64,000 nt of DNA from Thiomicrorhabdus chilensis DSM 12352 (GTDB lineage: Bacteria; Pseudomonadota; Gammaproteobacteria; Thiomicrospirales; Thiomicrospiraceae): assembly GCF_000483485.1 (NCBI RefSeq), contig NZ_KI519609.1, positions 897,460 through 961,459 of the forward strand, read 5' to 3'. The translations under genes and the position numbers were made by a program. The notes beneath the pieces are model-generated. The model saw nothing but the letters and a program-made list of their open reading frames with translations, made no database searches and had not been told where the DNA came from. Shown here piece by piece: positions 49,934 through 59,157 of this stretch; within the stretch, counting starts at the first letter, position 1; each line of letters begins with the position of its first letter.

Positions 49934-50956
49934 ATGCCAGATTCAGCCATTGAAGAAGTCGGAGAGTCAAAAGACTTAAGCGGTTTAGACAGCGCCGCTA
50001 TTTTTTTGCTTGCTTTGGGTAAAGAGAATGCCGCACAGGTTTTAAAACACCTGAATCCCCGTGAGGTGCAGCAGATTGGGACGGCCATGACCTCAATTGA
50101 AAATATCGGCCGTCGAGAAATTCACCAGGTCATGCAGGCCTTTATCGATGAACTGGGTGAAGATGTCCTTGGGGTTGACCCTAATGAATACGCGCAGTCA
50201 CTGATGGCGGATGCCTTGGGTGAAGGCGGCGGGCACTTGATGGATGCCGCATTGCTGGGTGATCAGGTGAAAGGGCTTGAAGCACTCAAATGGATGCATC
50301 CTTCGACCATTTCCAATATGTTACGTAACGAACACCCTCAGGTGGTCGCAATCGTACTGTCTTATTTTGATTCCGATCAGGCGGCAGAAGTTCTCAGAGG
50401 GATTCCGGAGCGCTTTCAAGCCGAAGTCATTTATCGTATTGCCACCTTGACGACCATTCAGCCCCGTGCTCTGTTTGATTTGAATGATGTCTTGGAGAAT
50501 GCGTCAAGCGATGGAGAGGGCGGCAAGTTGGCGACCATCGGTGGTGAAAAACGTGCGGCAGAAATATTGAACATGGTCGGCAGCGGGGTAGACTCCCGAA
50601 TTCTTGACGACATAGCGGTAGAGCATGAGGATGTCAGTAAGGCGATTCAGGACAAAATGTTCGTGTTTGATGACATTGAAGGCATTGATGATCGTGGTAT
50701 TCAAACCCTTGTCGGAGAAGTGCCTAATGAAGTGCTTATTGTGGCGCTTAAGGGTGCTGAAACCGCACTTAAGGAGAAGTTCCTATCCAATGTTTCCAAA
50801 CGTCAGGCCGATATTATGCGTGATGACCTCGAGACGGGCGGTCCGGTTAAGTTGAGTGCGGTGGAAGAAGCACAAAGAACCATTATTCAGACCGTTCGTC
50901 GATTGGCCGATGAAGAGAAGTTGATGATGCCGGGTGGTGGAGAGGAGTTTGTATAG
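49934..50956 (+). CDS. fliG: FliG, rotor switch protein
   Basis: 340 residues, standard length. The N-terminal domain contains SAAIFLLALGKENAAQVLKHL, the middle EHPQVVAIVLSYFDSDQAAEVL and the C-terminal torque helix LIVALKGAETALKEKFLSNVSKRQADIMRDDLE (in parts), including the charged residues that meet MotA. It begins 1 bp after the fliF stop codon region, so the two are translationally coupled. Confidence 0.97.
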   Translation: MPDSAIEEVGESKDLSGLDSAAIFLLALGKENAAQVLKHLNPREVQQIGTAMTSIENIGRREIHQVMQAFIDELGEDVLGVDPNEYAQSLMADALGEGGGHLMDAALLGDQVKGLEALKWMHPSTISNMLRNEHPQVVAIVLSYFDSDQAAEVLRGIPERFQAEVIYRIATLTTIQPRALFDLNDVLENASSDGEGGKLATIGGEKRAAEILNMVGSGVDSRILDDIAVEHEDVSKAIQDKMFVFDDIEGIDDRGIQTLVGEVPNEVLIVALKGAETALKEKFLSNVSKRQADIMRDDLETGGPVKLSAVEEAQRTIIQTVRRLADEEKLMMPGGGEEFV

Positions 50957-51745
50957 GTGGTAGACGCTCCCGATTCATTGAAGCAGGAACCGAGCGATGA
51001 GGTTGCGCAAGAAGTGGCTTCGCTTATACCAGCCAAGGAAGTGCCGCAACCTGAAGTCCGTGCGTGGAAGTTGAGCAACCTGGAGTTTGAGGCGATCCAC
51101 AAGGAAGCCTCAACCGAGCAGGCGGTGTATGATGAGATCAAGCAGAAAATGCAGCCTGAAATCAATCGTCAGACTGAGGTTCTTAAAAAAGAAGCTTATG
51201 AATTAGCCAAGCAGGAAGGTTTTGATGCGGGTTACGCCGAAGGCAAAGTCTTAGGGGAACAAGAAGCGAAAGAGATTGCACTTGCCGAGGCGCAAACGGC
51301 ACTTGAAAATAAAATTCAAACCATGGATTCACTGTTGAAGTCTTTCAATGCCCCTTATGAATTTCTGGAGCAGAAAGTGTTCGAGAACCTCGCTGACTTA
51401 GCGCTTAACATGGCTGAAGAGGTGATTCAGAAGGAAATTAGCCAACTCTCTTCGGAGTGGGTCGTAAAGATTGTCAATGAGTCGATCTCCGCACTTAATG
51501 ATACTTCGCAGCCCATTGAGATTTTCTTGCATCCTGAGGATCTTTCACTCATTCAAACCCATGCCGCAGCGTTTTCTGAAAATTGGAACTTCCAACCCAG
51601 TGAAGATGTCACCGCAGGTACCTGCCAAATAAAACAGGGATTTTCATCCGTTGAACATGATTGGAAAAACCGTTTTGCAAGCATGTCCGTTAAACTTCAA
51701 GCCCAAGCTTTGGGTTCTAACACTGAAGAGAAAACAGCAGATTGA
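50957..51745 (+). CDS. fliH: FliH, export ATPase regulator
   Basis: 262 residues, GTG start immediately after the fliG stop. The N-terminal part is acidic. A central region has the alternating Gly/Ala-rich FliH pattern (KQEGFDAGYAEGKVLGEQEAKEIA), and a C-terminal domain has ADLALNMAEEVIQKEI and IFLHPEDLSLIQTH. It holds FliI at the export gate. The W-rich N-terminal motif (VRAWKLSNLEF) that docks on FliN/FlhA is present. Confidence 0.9.
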   Translation: MVDAPDSLKQEPSDEVAQEVASLIPAKEVPQPEVRAWKLSNLEFEAIHKEASTEQAVYDEIKQKMQPEINRQTEVLKKEAYELAKQEGFDAGYAEGKVLGEQEAKEIALAEAQTALENKIQTMDSLLKSFNAPYEFLEQKVFENLADLALNMAEEVIQKEISQLSSEWVVKIVNESISALNDTSQPIEIFLHPEDLSLIQTHAAAFSENWNFQPSEDVTAGTCQIKQGFSSVEHDWKNRFASMSVKLQAQALGSNTEEKTAD

Positions 51746-51835
51746 TCGTTTGCTTTGAGCGGTTACTCTCTGGTCCATTTTCATTTCGATCGAACGTTAA
51801 TTTAATCACTTACTTATCGTGTGCTGAGGTCTAGT

Positions 51836-53179
51836 ATGAATGTCAAACAACGCCTAAACCAGTCGGTTTCCCAAAAGCTGGATAGGTTGGCCGATCAAAT
51901 TCAGTTGCCTCCCTCTACGGTTGTGGCCGGTCGATTGGTACGCATGGTTGGCATGACGCTGGAAGTGGTGGGCACTTTTGCTCCTGTAGGTTCTCGTTGT
52001 CATATCGAGAGCGAAAAAAACGCGCCCATAGAAGCCGAGGTGGTCGGTTTTCATGATGACAGGTTGTTTTTGATGCCGATTGGCGATACCCAGGGCTTAT
52101 CGCCCAATGCCAAGGTCGTACCGGTTCCCGGTGGCGTCAAAGTCAAAGTTGGTAGTGCAATGCTGGGGCGAATTGTCGATGGTTCCGGGCAGCCTTTGGA
52201 TGAACTTGGTCCAATGGATGTTAAGGATGAGGTTTTGCTCTCCGGCAGAAGAATTAACCCGCTTAATCGCGCCCCGATTGAGGCCCCTCTGGACGTTGGT
52301 ATTAAGGCAATCAATGGCTTGTTGACTTTGGGAAGAGGTCAGCGTGTCGGCTTGATGGCCGGTACGGGAGTCGGGAAAAGTGTTTTGCTCGGCATGATGA
52401 CACGTTATACCAATGCCGATGTCGTCGTGGTTGGCTTGGTTGGCGAGCGTGGCAGGGAAGTGAATGATTTTGTCCGTAACAACCTCGGCAAAGAGGGCTT
52501 GAAACGTTCAGTGGTGGTGGCCACGCCTGCTGATGATCCACCGTTGATGCGATTGCACGGGGCGATGTTGGCAACGGCTATTGCTGAATACTTCAGGGAT
52601 CAAGGGTTGAATGTGTTGCTGTTGATGGATTCTTTGACGCGTTTTGCTCAGGCGCAACGGGAGATTGCTTTGGCGGTTGGAGAACCGCCTGCCAGCAAAG
52701 GCTATCCGCCATCGGTGTTCTCTAAGTTACCGCAGTTGGTTGAGCGTGCCGGTAATGGTTCGGAAGGCTCAGGTTCGATTACGGCAATTTATACGGTCTT
52801 GGCAGAAGGTGACGATCAGGCGGATCCCGTTGTGGATTCCGCACGAGGAGTGCTGGATGGCCATATTGTTCTGTCCCGAGACATTGCAGATAGCGGCCGT
52901 TATCCGGCGATTGATATTGAATCCTCGGTGAGCCGCGTTATGGTTGATATTGTCTCCAAGGAACAGCTTTCTTTGGCAAGACGGTTTAAGCAGCTTTACT
53001 CGACCTATCAGCAAAATCAGGATTTGATCAATGTGGGAGCTTATCGCCGTGGAACGGACTCTGAAATTGATGCCGCAATACTCAAATATCCCGTTTTGAA
53101 CCAATTTTTGTCTCAGCAGATTGAGGAACAATTTTCGGTAAAAGACAGCATGACGGAATTGCAGCACACCTTAAGTTAA
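51836..53179 (+). CDS. fliI: FliI, flagellar export ATPase
   Basis: 447 residues from ATG 51836 (an in-frame GTG 15 bp upstream lacks a ribosome site). Walker A is GLMAGTGVGKS and Walker B is LLLMDSLTRFAQ. The F1-ATPase-beta-like signature PPSVFSKLPQLVERAG is present. It powers chaperone release and entry of substrates. A 75-bp gap separates it from fliH. Confidence 0.97.
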   Translation: MNVKQRLNQSVSQKLDRLADQIQLPPSTVVAGRLVRMVGMTLEVVGTFAPVGSRCHIESEKNAPIEAEVVGFHDDRLFLMPIGDTQGLSPNAKVVPVPGGVKVKVGSAMLGRIVDGSGQPLDELGPMDVKDEVLLSGRRINPLNRAPIEAPLDVGIKAINGLLTLGRGQRVGLMAGTGVGKSVLLGMMTRYTNADVVVVGLVGERGREVNDFVRNNLGKEGLKRSVVVATPADDPPLMRLHGAMLATAIAEYFRDQGLNVLLLMDSLTRFAQAQREIALAVGEPPASKGYPPSVFSKLPQLVERAGNGSEGSGSITAIYTVLAEGDDQADPVVDSARGVLDGHIVLSRDIADSGRYPAIDIESSVSRVMVDIVSKEQLSLARRFKQLYSTYQQNQDLINVGAYRRGTDSEIDAAILKYPVLNQFLSQQIEEQFSVKDSMTELQHTLS

Positions 53180-53214
53180 CGTTTTTTATTACATGATGTC
53201 TTAGCGGAGTGGTT

Positions 53215-53655
53215 TTGAAATCACGTATCGATAAAATTCAGACCCTGGTCGAGCTGGCCCGAATTGAAGAAGACAAGTCCGCAAAGACTGTCGCAGAGCT
53301 TCAGGGCCAGCATCAGCAACATCTTCAGCAGCTCGATATGCTGCAGTCTTATGTGTCCGAATACTCTCAAGTGACTTTATCCGCTGATCGACCCGTTCAG
53401 CCCATTCAAATTTTATCGACGCAGGCCTTTGTTGCTAAGCTGCATAGTGCAATTGATGCAGAGCAGAAGCAGGTTGATTCTCTGGCTGAAATGGTCGAGC
53501 AAGCTCGCCAGGCCTGGTTCAGTAAAAGGAGCCGGGTTAAAGCACTGGAAAAGCTATTGCAAAAAATTAAACAAAATAAGCAGGCCTGGTTGGACAAGCA
53601 GGAGCAACACTTTCTTGACGAACTTTCCAGTCAAAATTTTAATCGTAAAAGTTAA
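53215..53655 (+). CDS. fliJ: FliJ, export stalk protein
   Basis: 146 residues, almost all coiled coil (ARIEEDKSAKTVAELQGQHQ; LAEMVEQARQAWFSKRSRV). The start is uncertain: TTG 53215 follows CGGAG at short spacing; a GTG at 53209 is the alternative. FliJ links FliI with FlhA and recycles chaperones. Two CAGGCCTG elements lie in this gene only 72 bp apart, both giving the residues QAW. Confidence 0.85.
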   Translation: MKSRIDKIQTLVELARIEEDKSAKTVAELQGQHQQHLQQLDMLQSYVSEYSQVTLSADRPVQPIQILSTQAFVAKLHSAIDAEQKQVDSLAEMVEQARQAWFSKRSRVKALEKLLQKIKQNKQAWLDKQEQHFLDELSSQNFNRKS

Positions 53656-53745
53656 TTCAACTTTAAATGGAAGCATCGGATGGCATTTACGGCATGCATT
53701 TTGCTGTAACCTTGACACTTGATATTCAGACGTGGTGATAACGCG

Positions 53746-55659
53746 ATGTTAGAACAGATTTCATCTAAAACGAAACCTTCCGGAGTGATGTTGTCGACTC
53801 CAGCAGAACGGCAATCCTTGCCGGAAAAGTCTGGTTTTGCAACTCTTCTGGCATCCAGCTTAGAGTCTCCGGACAAGTCGCCAGTGAGCACGCCGGTAGG
53901 CCTTCTTAATAAAAAAAACCTACTTGACTTGGATGTCGGAGTTGCTCAGAGACCAGAGGACTCCAAAGCTTTGCATTCAATGGTTTCTGTCGCGGAAGAC
54001 GCTGGCATGATTACCCTTGAAACCACGCAATCTGAAAAAGATGAATTTTCGATTTTATCGGCAGTTGCGGAGACAGAATCGCTAGAATCTACATCTGCTA
54101 ACCCAGCAGAACCGGCGATGATGCCAATAAGCACTTTGAGCCACTCTGAAAACTCAGCACATGCGACTGGGAAGCTAAGTGGAAAGTCGGTTCAGATCGA
54201 CTCCTTGGACGATGTCACTGCAGCTTTTCAAGCTATAAAGCCGGCTCCTGAACAGCCCGTCGATGGAGCAGTGACGGCACAAGTACAAGGGGCTGTAAAA
54301 TCGCAAGACATTGTCAATCATGCTGCAGTCGTGATGGATGAAGTAGAATCTGGTCGTGTATTGAATATGACCAGTCTGCCAGTGAGGCAAGACATTCAAA
54401 AAATGGATGAAGTAGAGTCTGGTCGTGTATTGAATATGACCAGTCTGCCAGTGAGGCAAGATATTCAAAAAATAGATGAAGTTCCTGCAGAAAGGGATTT
54501 AGATTCAATGCCTATGGTGGATTCGTATAAAATGTCGTCGCCTGAAAAACAGGTTGCAACGAATGTTTCTGAAAAGATTGGATTGGAAAATGTCGTCTCT
54601 TCGGATTCAGAAGAACTTGAGGTTCAGAGTGGCTTAAAAGACGAGATGGAGCTTGAAATGGGGTTTGATGAATCTAAACCGCATCAAGTGATGCTTGATC
54701 AAACGACCGTTTTGAAAGAAGAGCCAGACAATTTGGTTCCCGTCATGGCTCCTTCTGAAGAAACCGAGCATTTGGACAGTCTGGATAGTTTGGGGGCGCA
54801 TGTTTCTCCGGTGGTCGAACAGGCGGCAAAAGTCACCGCTGCGGATGTGCACGCCGGTAAAACACAGGACATTAAGTTTGACAGCCCGTCTTCAAGAACC
54901 ATGAATTCTTCTGAACAAGGCCTTTCAGCTTCCATTGGACAGAAAGGCGGGGCGATGGATTTGAGTCAGCAAGGGCAGCAAGGTCAAGGTCAGCATGGAT
55001 CCGGGCAGCAGAGTCAAGGGCAGGCGGTTCAGCAGCAGTTTATGCAGATGGCGCAAAACGTCTCTCAAAATGTTCAAGCATTGCGTCAGCAAAATATGGA
55101 ACGCCAGACGCCTTTGATCTTGAATTCTGATTCTAACCTTGGCCAGAGCCAGGTGGCGTCAGAGTCAGAATTATTGAATTCGGCAACTGGAACGACAGAT
55201 AAGCGTCCCCAGCTGCCGCAAGGTTTACAAACCATCGGTTTGCCGGTGAATCATCAGCGCTGGGGGCAAGCGCTTGGTCAGCGCGTGGTTTATATGGCAA
55301 ATAACCAGTTGCAGCAAGCACAAATTACATTGAATCCTGAAAAGCTTGGGCCGGTCCAAATAAAATTGCATATTGATAAAGATCAGCAGGTGCATGTTGT
55401 GATGAATGCACAACAAGGCGTTACCCGCGAAGCGATGGAAACGGCGATGCCCAGACTCAAAGAGATGATGGAGCAGGCCGGAATTGATTTGGGGTCGGTT
55501 GACGTCAGCGACCAGCAAAACACCTCACAGGAACAAGAAGACGAACAGGCAGCCATGGGGTCAGCTAAGGTGAGTACCGAGGATGATGTGACGATGGCCG
55601 AAGAGGCCTCTGAAACGGTTGTTTATTCTGCAGATAATATTGTCGATTATTACGCTTAG
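53746..55659 (+). CDS. fliK: FliK, hook-length control protein
   Basis: 637 residues from ATG 53746 (a TTG 27 bp earlier is also in frame). The long N-terminal ruler region is acidic and Ser/Val-rich. A tandem duplication of 23 residues ([19 protein letters not shown] and four more) lies about 200 residues in. A Gln/Gly-rich segment ([17 protein letters not shown]) precedes the C-terminal substrate-switch domain, recognisable by [19 protein letters not shown] and [15 protein letters not shown]. FliK stops hook growth and turns FlhB to filament export. Confidence 0.9.
   Translation: MLEQISSKTKPSGVMLSTPAERQSLPEKSGFATLLASSLESPDKSPVSTPVGLLNKKNLLDLDVGVAQRPEDSKALHSMVSVAEDAGMITLETTQSEKDEFSILSAVAETESLESTSANPAEPAMMPISTLSHSENSAHATGKLSGKSVQIDSLDDVTAAFQAIKPAPEQPVDGAVTAQVQGAVKSQDIVNHAAVVMDEVESGRVLNMTSLPVRQDIQKMDEVESGRVLNMTSLPVRQDIQKIDEVPAERDLDSMPMVDSYKMSSPEKQVATNVSEKIGLENVVSSDSEELEVQSGLKDEMELEMGFDESKPHQVMLDQTTVLKEEPDNLVPVMAPSEETEHLDSLDSLGAHVSPVVEQAAKVTAADVHAGKTQDIKFDSPSSRTMNSSEQGLSASIGQKGGAMDLSQQGQQGQGQHGSGQQSQGQAVQQQFMQMAQNVSQNVQALRQQNMERQTPLILNSDSNLGQSQVASESELLNSATGTTDKRPQLPQGLQTIGLPVNHQRWGQALGQRVVYMANNQLQQAQITLNPEKLGPVQIKLHIDKDQQVHVVMNAQQGVTREAMETAMPRLKEMMEQAGIDLGSVDVSDQQNTSQEQEDEQAAMGSAKVSTEDDVTMAEEASETVVYSADNIVDYYA
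54334..54471 (+). repeat. Two copies of a 69-bp tandem repeat inside fliK
   Basis: 54334-54402 and 54403-54471 are near-identical (I count two differences in the unit) and in frame, adding 23 residues per copy. The first bases of a third unit (GATGAAGT) follow. Confidence 0.93.
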
Positions 55660-55669
55660 GAGCATGAAA

Positions 55670-56668
55670 ATGAATTTTCTCAATAAATGGTTGGCCTTAT
55701 CTCTTTTGATGCCCGCTTCGGCGATGGCTTCCGCCGAGGCTGATATGCCAACCGCAGGTTTTGTTGCCATTGCCGTGGCGGTGACAGCCGTCATTGTTGG
55801 GTCTTTGGTCTACTTGTTATGGTGTAGTAAATCTTCTGTGTGTGAGCAGTCAGAGCTTTTAGATGATCTTGACGGGATGCTTAAAAACGAATCTTTAGAT
55901 ACGGCTCTTCAGTCAGCCAATACCAATCCTAAGTTGTTGAAAGCCATTAATCAGCTGTTGACTTTGGCTCAAGATAAAACGACCCATGCTTTGATCGAGA
56001 AATCTAGCGCGGAGGCACGTGTTGCTGATTTGGAAGGGCAGGTTGAGCAATTGAATGAGACGCTAGCGGCCTGTTATGCACAGCAAACGCAGATGTCTGC
56101 GAGCCAGTCGGAATCTACTGGCTCTCATGGGCAGGAGTTGATGCAGACAAGTGAAAAACTCTCTGAGGTAGTACGTTTGCTTGATTCGGGGTCATCCGTC
56201 GGACGTCAATCGGTTGAAAAGGTCATTTCGGAGGTCAGTGGCTTAACCGAAGAGGTAACCCATGCTTCGGGCGTCATCAAACAGCTTGAAGAAGACAGCA
56301 GTAATATCGGTACGGTATTGGTGTTGATTCGAGATATTGCCGAACAGACCAACTTATTGGCCTTGAATGCGGCAATTGAAGCCGCACGTGCCGGTGAGCA
56401 TGGCAGAGGGTTTGCAGTCGTGGCCGATGAAGTCCGAATTCTGGCGGGTAAAACTCAGCAAGCCACAACCGAAATTCAGAAAATAATTGAAGAACTTCAG
56501 CAGCGTGCTCGAAATGCCGTGCAGGTTATGGAGAATGGGCAAGAGCGTGTCGGAACCACTCAGGCACAAGCTTCTAAGGTCAGTGAAGCGTTGAATGAGA
56601 TTGCCCAGAACCTGGTGCAGTTGAATGATGCTCAAGAAGCGCTCTCTTCATTGGTTAGCAAGTATTAA
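55670..56668 (+). CDS. Short methyl-accepting chemotaxis-type protein without sensor domain
   Basis: 332 residues from ATG 55670 (TTAGGAG 7 bases upstream). Two hydrophobic segments at about 5-20 (or a signal peptide) and 28-50 leave only a few residues in the periplasm, so no ligand-binding domain. There is no clear HAMP domain. The cytosolic part from about 110 is an MCP signalling domain with the hairpin tip [20 protein letters not shown] followed by [18 protein letters not shown]. The coil after the tip is short. Set between fliK and motA, it may report on the motor or on membrane energy; the input is unknown. Confidence 0.85.
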   Translation: MNFLNKWLALSLLMPASAMASAEADMPTAGFVAIAVAVTAVIVGSLVYLLWCSKSSVCEQSELLDDLDGMLKNESLDTALQSANTNPKLLKAINQLLTLAQDKTTHALIEKSSAEARVADLEGQVEQLNETLAACYAQQTQMSASQSESTGSHGQELMQTSEKLSEVVRLLDSGSSVGRQSVEKVISEVSGLTEEVTHASGVIKQLEEDSSNIGTVLVLIRDIAEQTNLLALNAAIEAARAGEHGRGFAVVADEVRILAGKTQQATTEIQKIIEELQQRARNAVQVMENGQERVGTTQAQASKVSEALNEIAQNLVQLNDAQEALSSLVSKY

Positions 56669-56726
56669 CTGAATGCACCATGTCGTTAATGAAAATAAAT
56701 AATAAAAATAACCAGGTAAATCCAGT

Positions 56727-57578
56727 ATGAAAGCAATAGTCGGTACATTAATTGTCATAGGAACGCTCTTGGGGGGCTATCTGCCTCACGGAAGTTTCGG
56801 CATTTTAATACAGCCACTGGAGGTTGTTATCATTTGTGGGGGTGCCTTGGGTGCTTATATTATTGCGAATCCGGGGTGGGTAGTAAAAGCCGGTTTTAGC
56901 GGTGGTTTGGGCTTGGCAAAACCCTCTCCTTATACGCAAGAGCTGCATATGGAACTCTTGGGCTTGATGTTTCGCCTGTTTAATAAGGCGCGTCGTGAAG
57001 GTTTGATGTCAATTGAAGCCGATGTGGAAGATCCCCATTCAAGTGAATTATTCAATAGCGCACCATTGGTTGCCGCCGATCATCATGCGATTGATTTCAT
57101 CTGTGACTATTTGCGTCTGATGATCAGTGGTGCCTCAAACCCTTATCAACTGGAAGATTTGATGATTTTGGAACTGGATATTCATCATCATGAGGCATTG
57201 ATGCCTTCTGAGGCGGTAGGAAAGGTTTCTGAAGGGTTGCCGGCTTTCGGTATCGTTGCTGCGGTATTGGGGATCATTGTTACGATGACTTATCTGGATG
57301 CGGGCCCGATGGAAATCGCACACCATATGTCGGTTGCATTAGTCGGAACCTTTTTGGGTATTTTGGTTGCTTACGGTTTTGTGGCACCGATCTCCGCTGA
57401 CTTGGCTAACCGGGCGAATGCTGGCAGCGCTTTTTATAGTGTGATTAAGACGTGTTTGATGGCTAACTTAAATGGGTACGCCCCTCAAGTAGCCGTCGAG
57501 TTTGGTCGTAAAGCGATACCGGGAGCCATTCGTCCGAGTTTTAAAGAAGTGGACGAATATTTGCAGACGCAAAAATAA
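56727..57578 (+). CDS. motA: MotA, stator subunit
   Basis: 283 residues with four membrane segments (about 1-20, 30-50, 170-195 and 205-225) and a large cytosolic loop with the charged residues that contact FliG (FNKARREGLMSIEADVED). The segments AFGIVAAVLGIIVTM and VALVGTFLGILVAYGFVAPI match MotA. Similar in length to E. coli MotA (295), and with MotB this suggests the proton type. Placed within the fli operon rather than alone. Confidence 0.94.
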   Translation: MKAIVGTLIVIGTLLGGYLPHGSFGILIQPLEVVIICGGALGAYIIANPGWVVKAGFSGGLGLAKPSPYTQELHMELLGLMFRLFNKARREGLMSIEADVEDPHSSELFNSAPLVAADHHAIDFICDYLRLMISGASNPYQLEDLMILELDIHHHEALMPSEAVGKVSEGLPAFGIVAAVLGIIVTMTYLDAGPMEIAHHMSVALVGTFLGILVAYGFVAPISADLANRANAGSAFYSVIKTCLMANLNGYAPQVAVEFGRKAIPGAIRPSFKEVDEYLQTQK

Positions 57579-57608
57579 AGAGTGTTCAATTTTTACTAGA
57601 GAATCGCG

Positions 57609-58487
57609 ATGAGTGATGAACAATCCATAATAATCAAACGAATTAATAAGTGCCCTCATGCTGCGCATGGTGGGGCATGGAAGATTGCGTTCGCGGATTT
57701 CATGACAGCGGCCATGGCTTTCTTTCTGATGCTCTGGGTCCTTGGTGGGGTGAATGACGAGGAGATGAAAGCGATGGCCGAGTATTTTCGCGATCCCACC
57801 GTGATAGAAGCCTCGCCGATGAAATTGATTGAGTCTCAAGAAGCCGGACAGACTTCCGATGCCATGATTGATATGGGTGGATTTCAAGATGCGCCTAAGG
57901 GTAAAGAGGGGGATGAGGATGGTTCAGGTAAGGCTCAGGAAATGGCGCAGATGGAAGCCATGAAAGCCGCGCTTGAGAAAAAAATGGACGAGAACCCGAC
58001 CCTAAGCCAGCTTAAGGAACAGCTGAAAATTGATATTACCCCTAATGGTTTGCAAGTGCAGATATTGGATGATCGCAAAAAACCGATGTTTGGCTCGGGT
58101 GTGGATTTACCAAGAGAGTATGCTTCCAGATTATTAAAAGAGGTGGGGTCTGTTTTGGCTAAAACGACCAATAAAATCAGTATTGCCGGTCATACGGATT
58201 CATCAGGTTATCACGATGATTCCGAATACACTAACTGGGAATTGTCTGCGGATCGAGCTAATGCTGCGCGTCGTTTGTTGCTTCAGGGTGGCGTCGACAG
58301 TAAGCGCATTGCCCAGGCTGTGGGTTTATCAGATACAGTGCCATTTGATAAAGAAAACCCGTATAATCCACGCAATAGACGAATCAGTATTATTGTTTTG
58401 TCCAAAGAGGCTGAAAGCCGGTTAAGAAGCTTAAGTGAGGCTCCGGCTATAGAAGATTTAACACAAGAATTGGCTAATCCAAGCTAA
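57609..58487 (+). CDS. motB: MotB, stator subunit
   Basis: 292 residues. One membrane segment (about 24-46) holds the ion-binding Asp30 in WKIAFADFMTAAMAFFLMLW. After a plug region and linker, an OmpA-like peptidoglycan-binding domain (about 155-270) follows: ISIAGHTDSSGYHDDSEYTN and LSADRANAARRLLL. It anchors the stator and conducts the ion. The sequence around Asp30 matches the proton-type MotB of E. coli. Confidence 0.95.
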   Translation: MSDEQSIIIKRINKCPHAAHGGAWKIAFADFMTAAMAFFLMLWVLGGVNDEEMKAMAEYFRDPTVIEASPMKLIESQEAGQTSDAMIDMGGFQDAPKGKEGDEDGSGKAQEMAQMEAMKAALEKKMDENPTLSQLKEQLKIDITPNGLQVQILDDRKKPMFGSGVDLPREYASRLLKEVGSVLAKTTNKISIAGHTDSSGYHDDSEYTNWELSADRANAARRLLLQGGVDSKRIAQAVGLSDTVPFDKENPYNPRNRRISIIVLSKEAESRLRSLSEAPAIEDLTQELANPS

Positions 58488-58539
58488 TCAGTTCATAACG
58501 CAATTTTAGAAATCAAACTGGAAACTTAAAGGTAAAAAC

Positions 58540-59136
58540 ATGGCAGAAGAAGAAGTAAAAGAAAAAAGTGGTGGTGGTAAAGGGCTTATCATTGCACTTT
58601 TGGTCATTATGATTCTGTTGATAATCGGTATTGGTGTACTGGTTTTTCTTTTGATGAGCGGGGGCGATAAGTCTTCCGATGAAGCAAATTCCGAAACCGA
58701 AATGCACGCTTCGGCCGAGCACGGTGAAGGTGAGCATGCAGAAGAGAACAGTCGTGCTAAAACCTATTCACCTAAGTTCAAACAGTTTGAGCCACCAGCT
58801 CCCGGATCACCGCCGGTATACTTTACCATGGAAAAATTTGTAGTGAATTTCAATGGTGATGGAATGGCCAAGTTTTTGGCAGTGGACTTGAAGTTCATGT
58901 CCTATTATCCTCAGCTTGTGGGTGAAGGGGGAGAGATGGAGCATTTTCGTCCCATCCTGAAGAATGATATTCAACGTTTACTGCGCAATCAGCACTACAA
59001 TGATTTAAATACCGCCGATGGGCCGGATAAACTGAGAGAAGAGATTTTGGCCACGGCTAAGAAGATTCTGGAACAGCATAATATTTATCCGGATCTTTTA
59101 GAAGATGTTTACATGACACGTTTTGTCATGCAATAG
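58540..59136 (+). CDS. fliL: FliL, stator-associated membrane protein
   Basis: 198 residues: short cytosolic N-terminus, one membrane segment at about 13-40 (GLIIALLVIMILLIIGIGVL), a His/Glu-rich linker (MHASAEHGEGEHAEE) and the periplasmic FliL domain (YFTMEKFVVNFNGDGMAKFL; VEDVYMTRFVMQ-like ending). It forms a ring around MotB and supports torque. First gene of fliLMNOPQR. Confidence 0.93.
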   Translation: MAEEEVKEKSGGGKGLIIALLVIMILLIIGIGVLVFLLMSGGDKSSDEANSETEMHASAEHGEGEHAEENSRAKTYSPKFKQFEPPAPGSPPVYFTMEKFVVNFNGDGMAKFLAVDLKFMSYYPQLVGEGGEMEHFRPILKNDIQRLLRNQHYNDLNTADGPDKLREEILATAKKILEQHNIYPDLLEDVYMTRFVMQ

Positions 59137-59157
59137 GCAACGGAATAAGGCACGCGA

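Larger units (their letters stand above)
2223..53588. repeat. Dispersed 8-bp palindrome CAGGCCTG, 20 copies
   Basis: Copies start at 2223, 6080, 9082, 9184, 13150, 14295, 20735, 25912, 26847, 27263, 27846, 28359, 31423, 31540, 34219, 38621, 46138, 47672, 53509 and 53581. Six are intergenic, and two more lie at the last codons of genes (9184, 34219). Flanks lean to AATGAG or AATGAA on the left and T-C or T-T on the right. About one copy is expected by chance in 64 kb. Confidence 0.85.
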
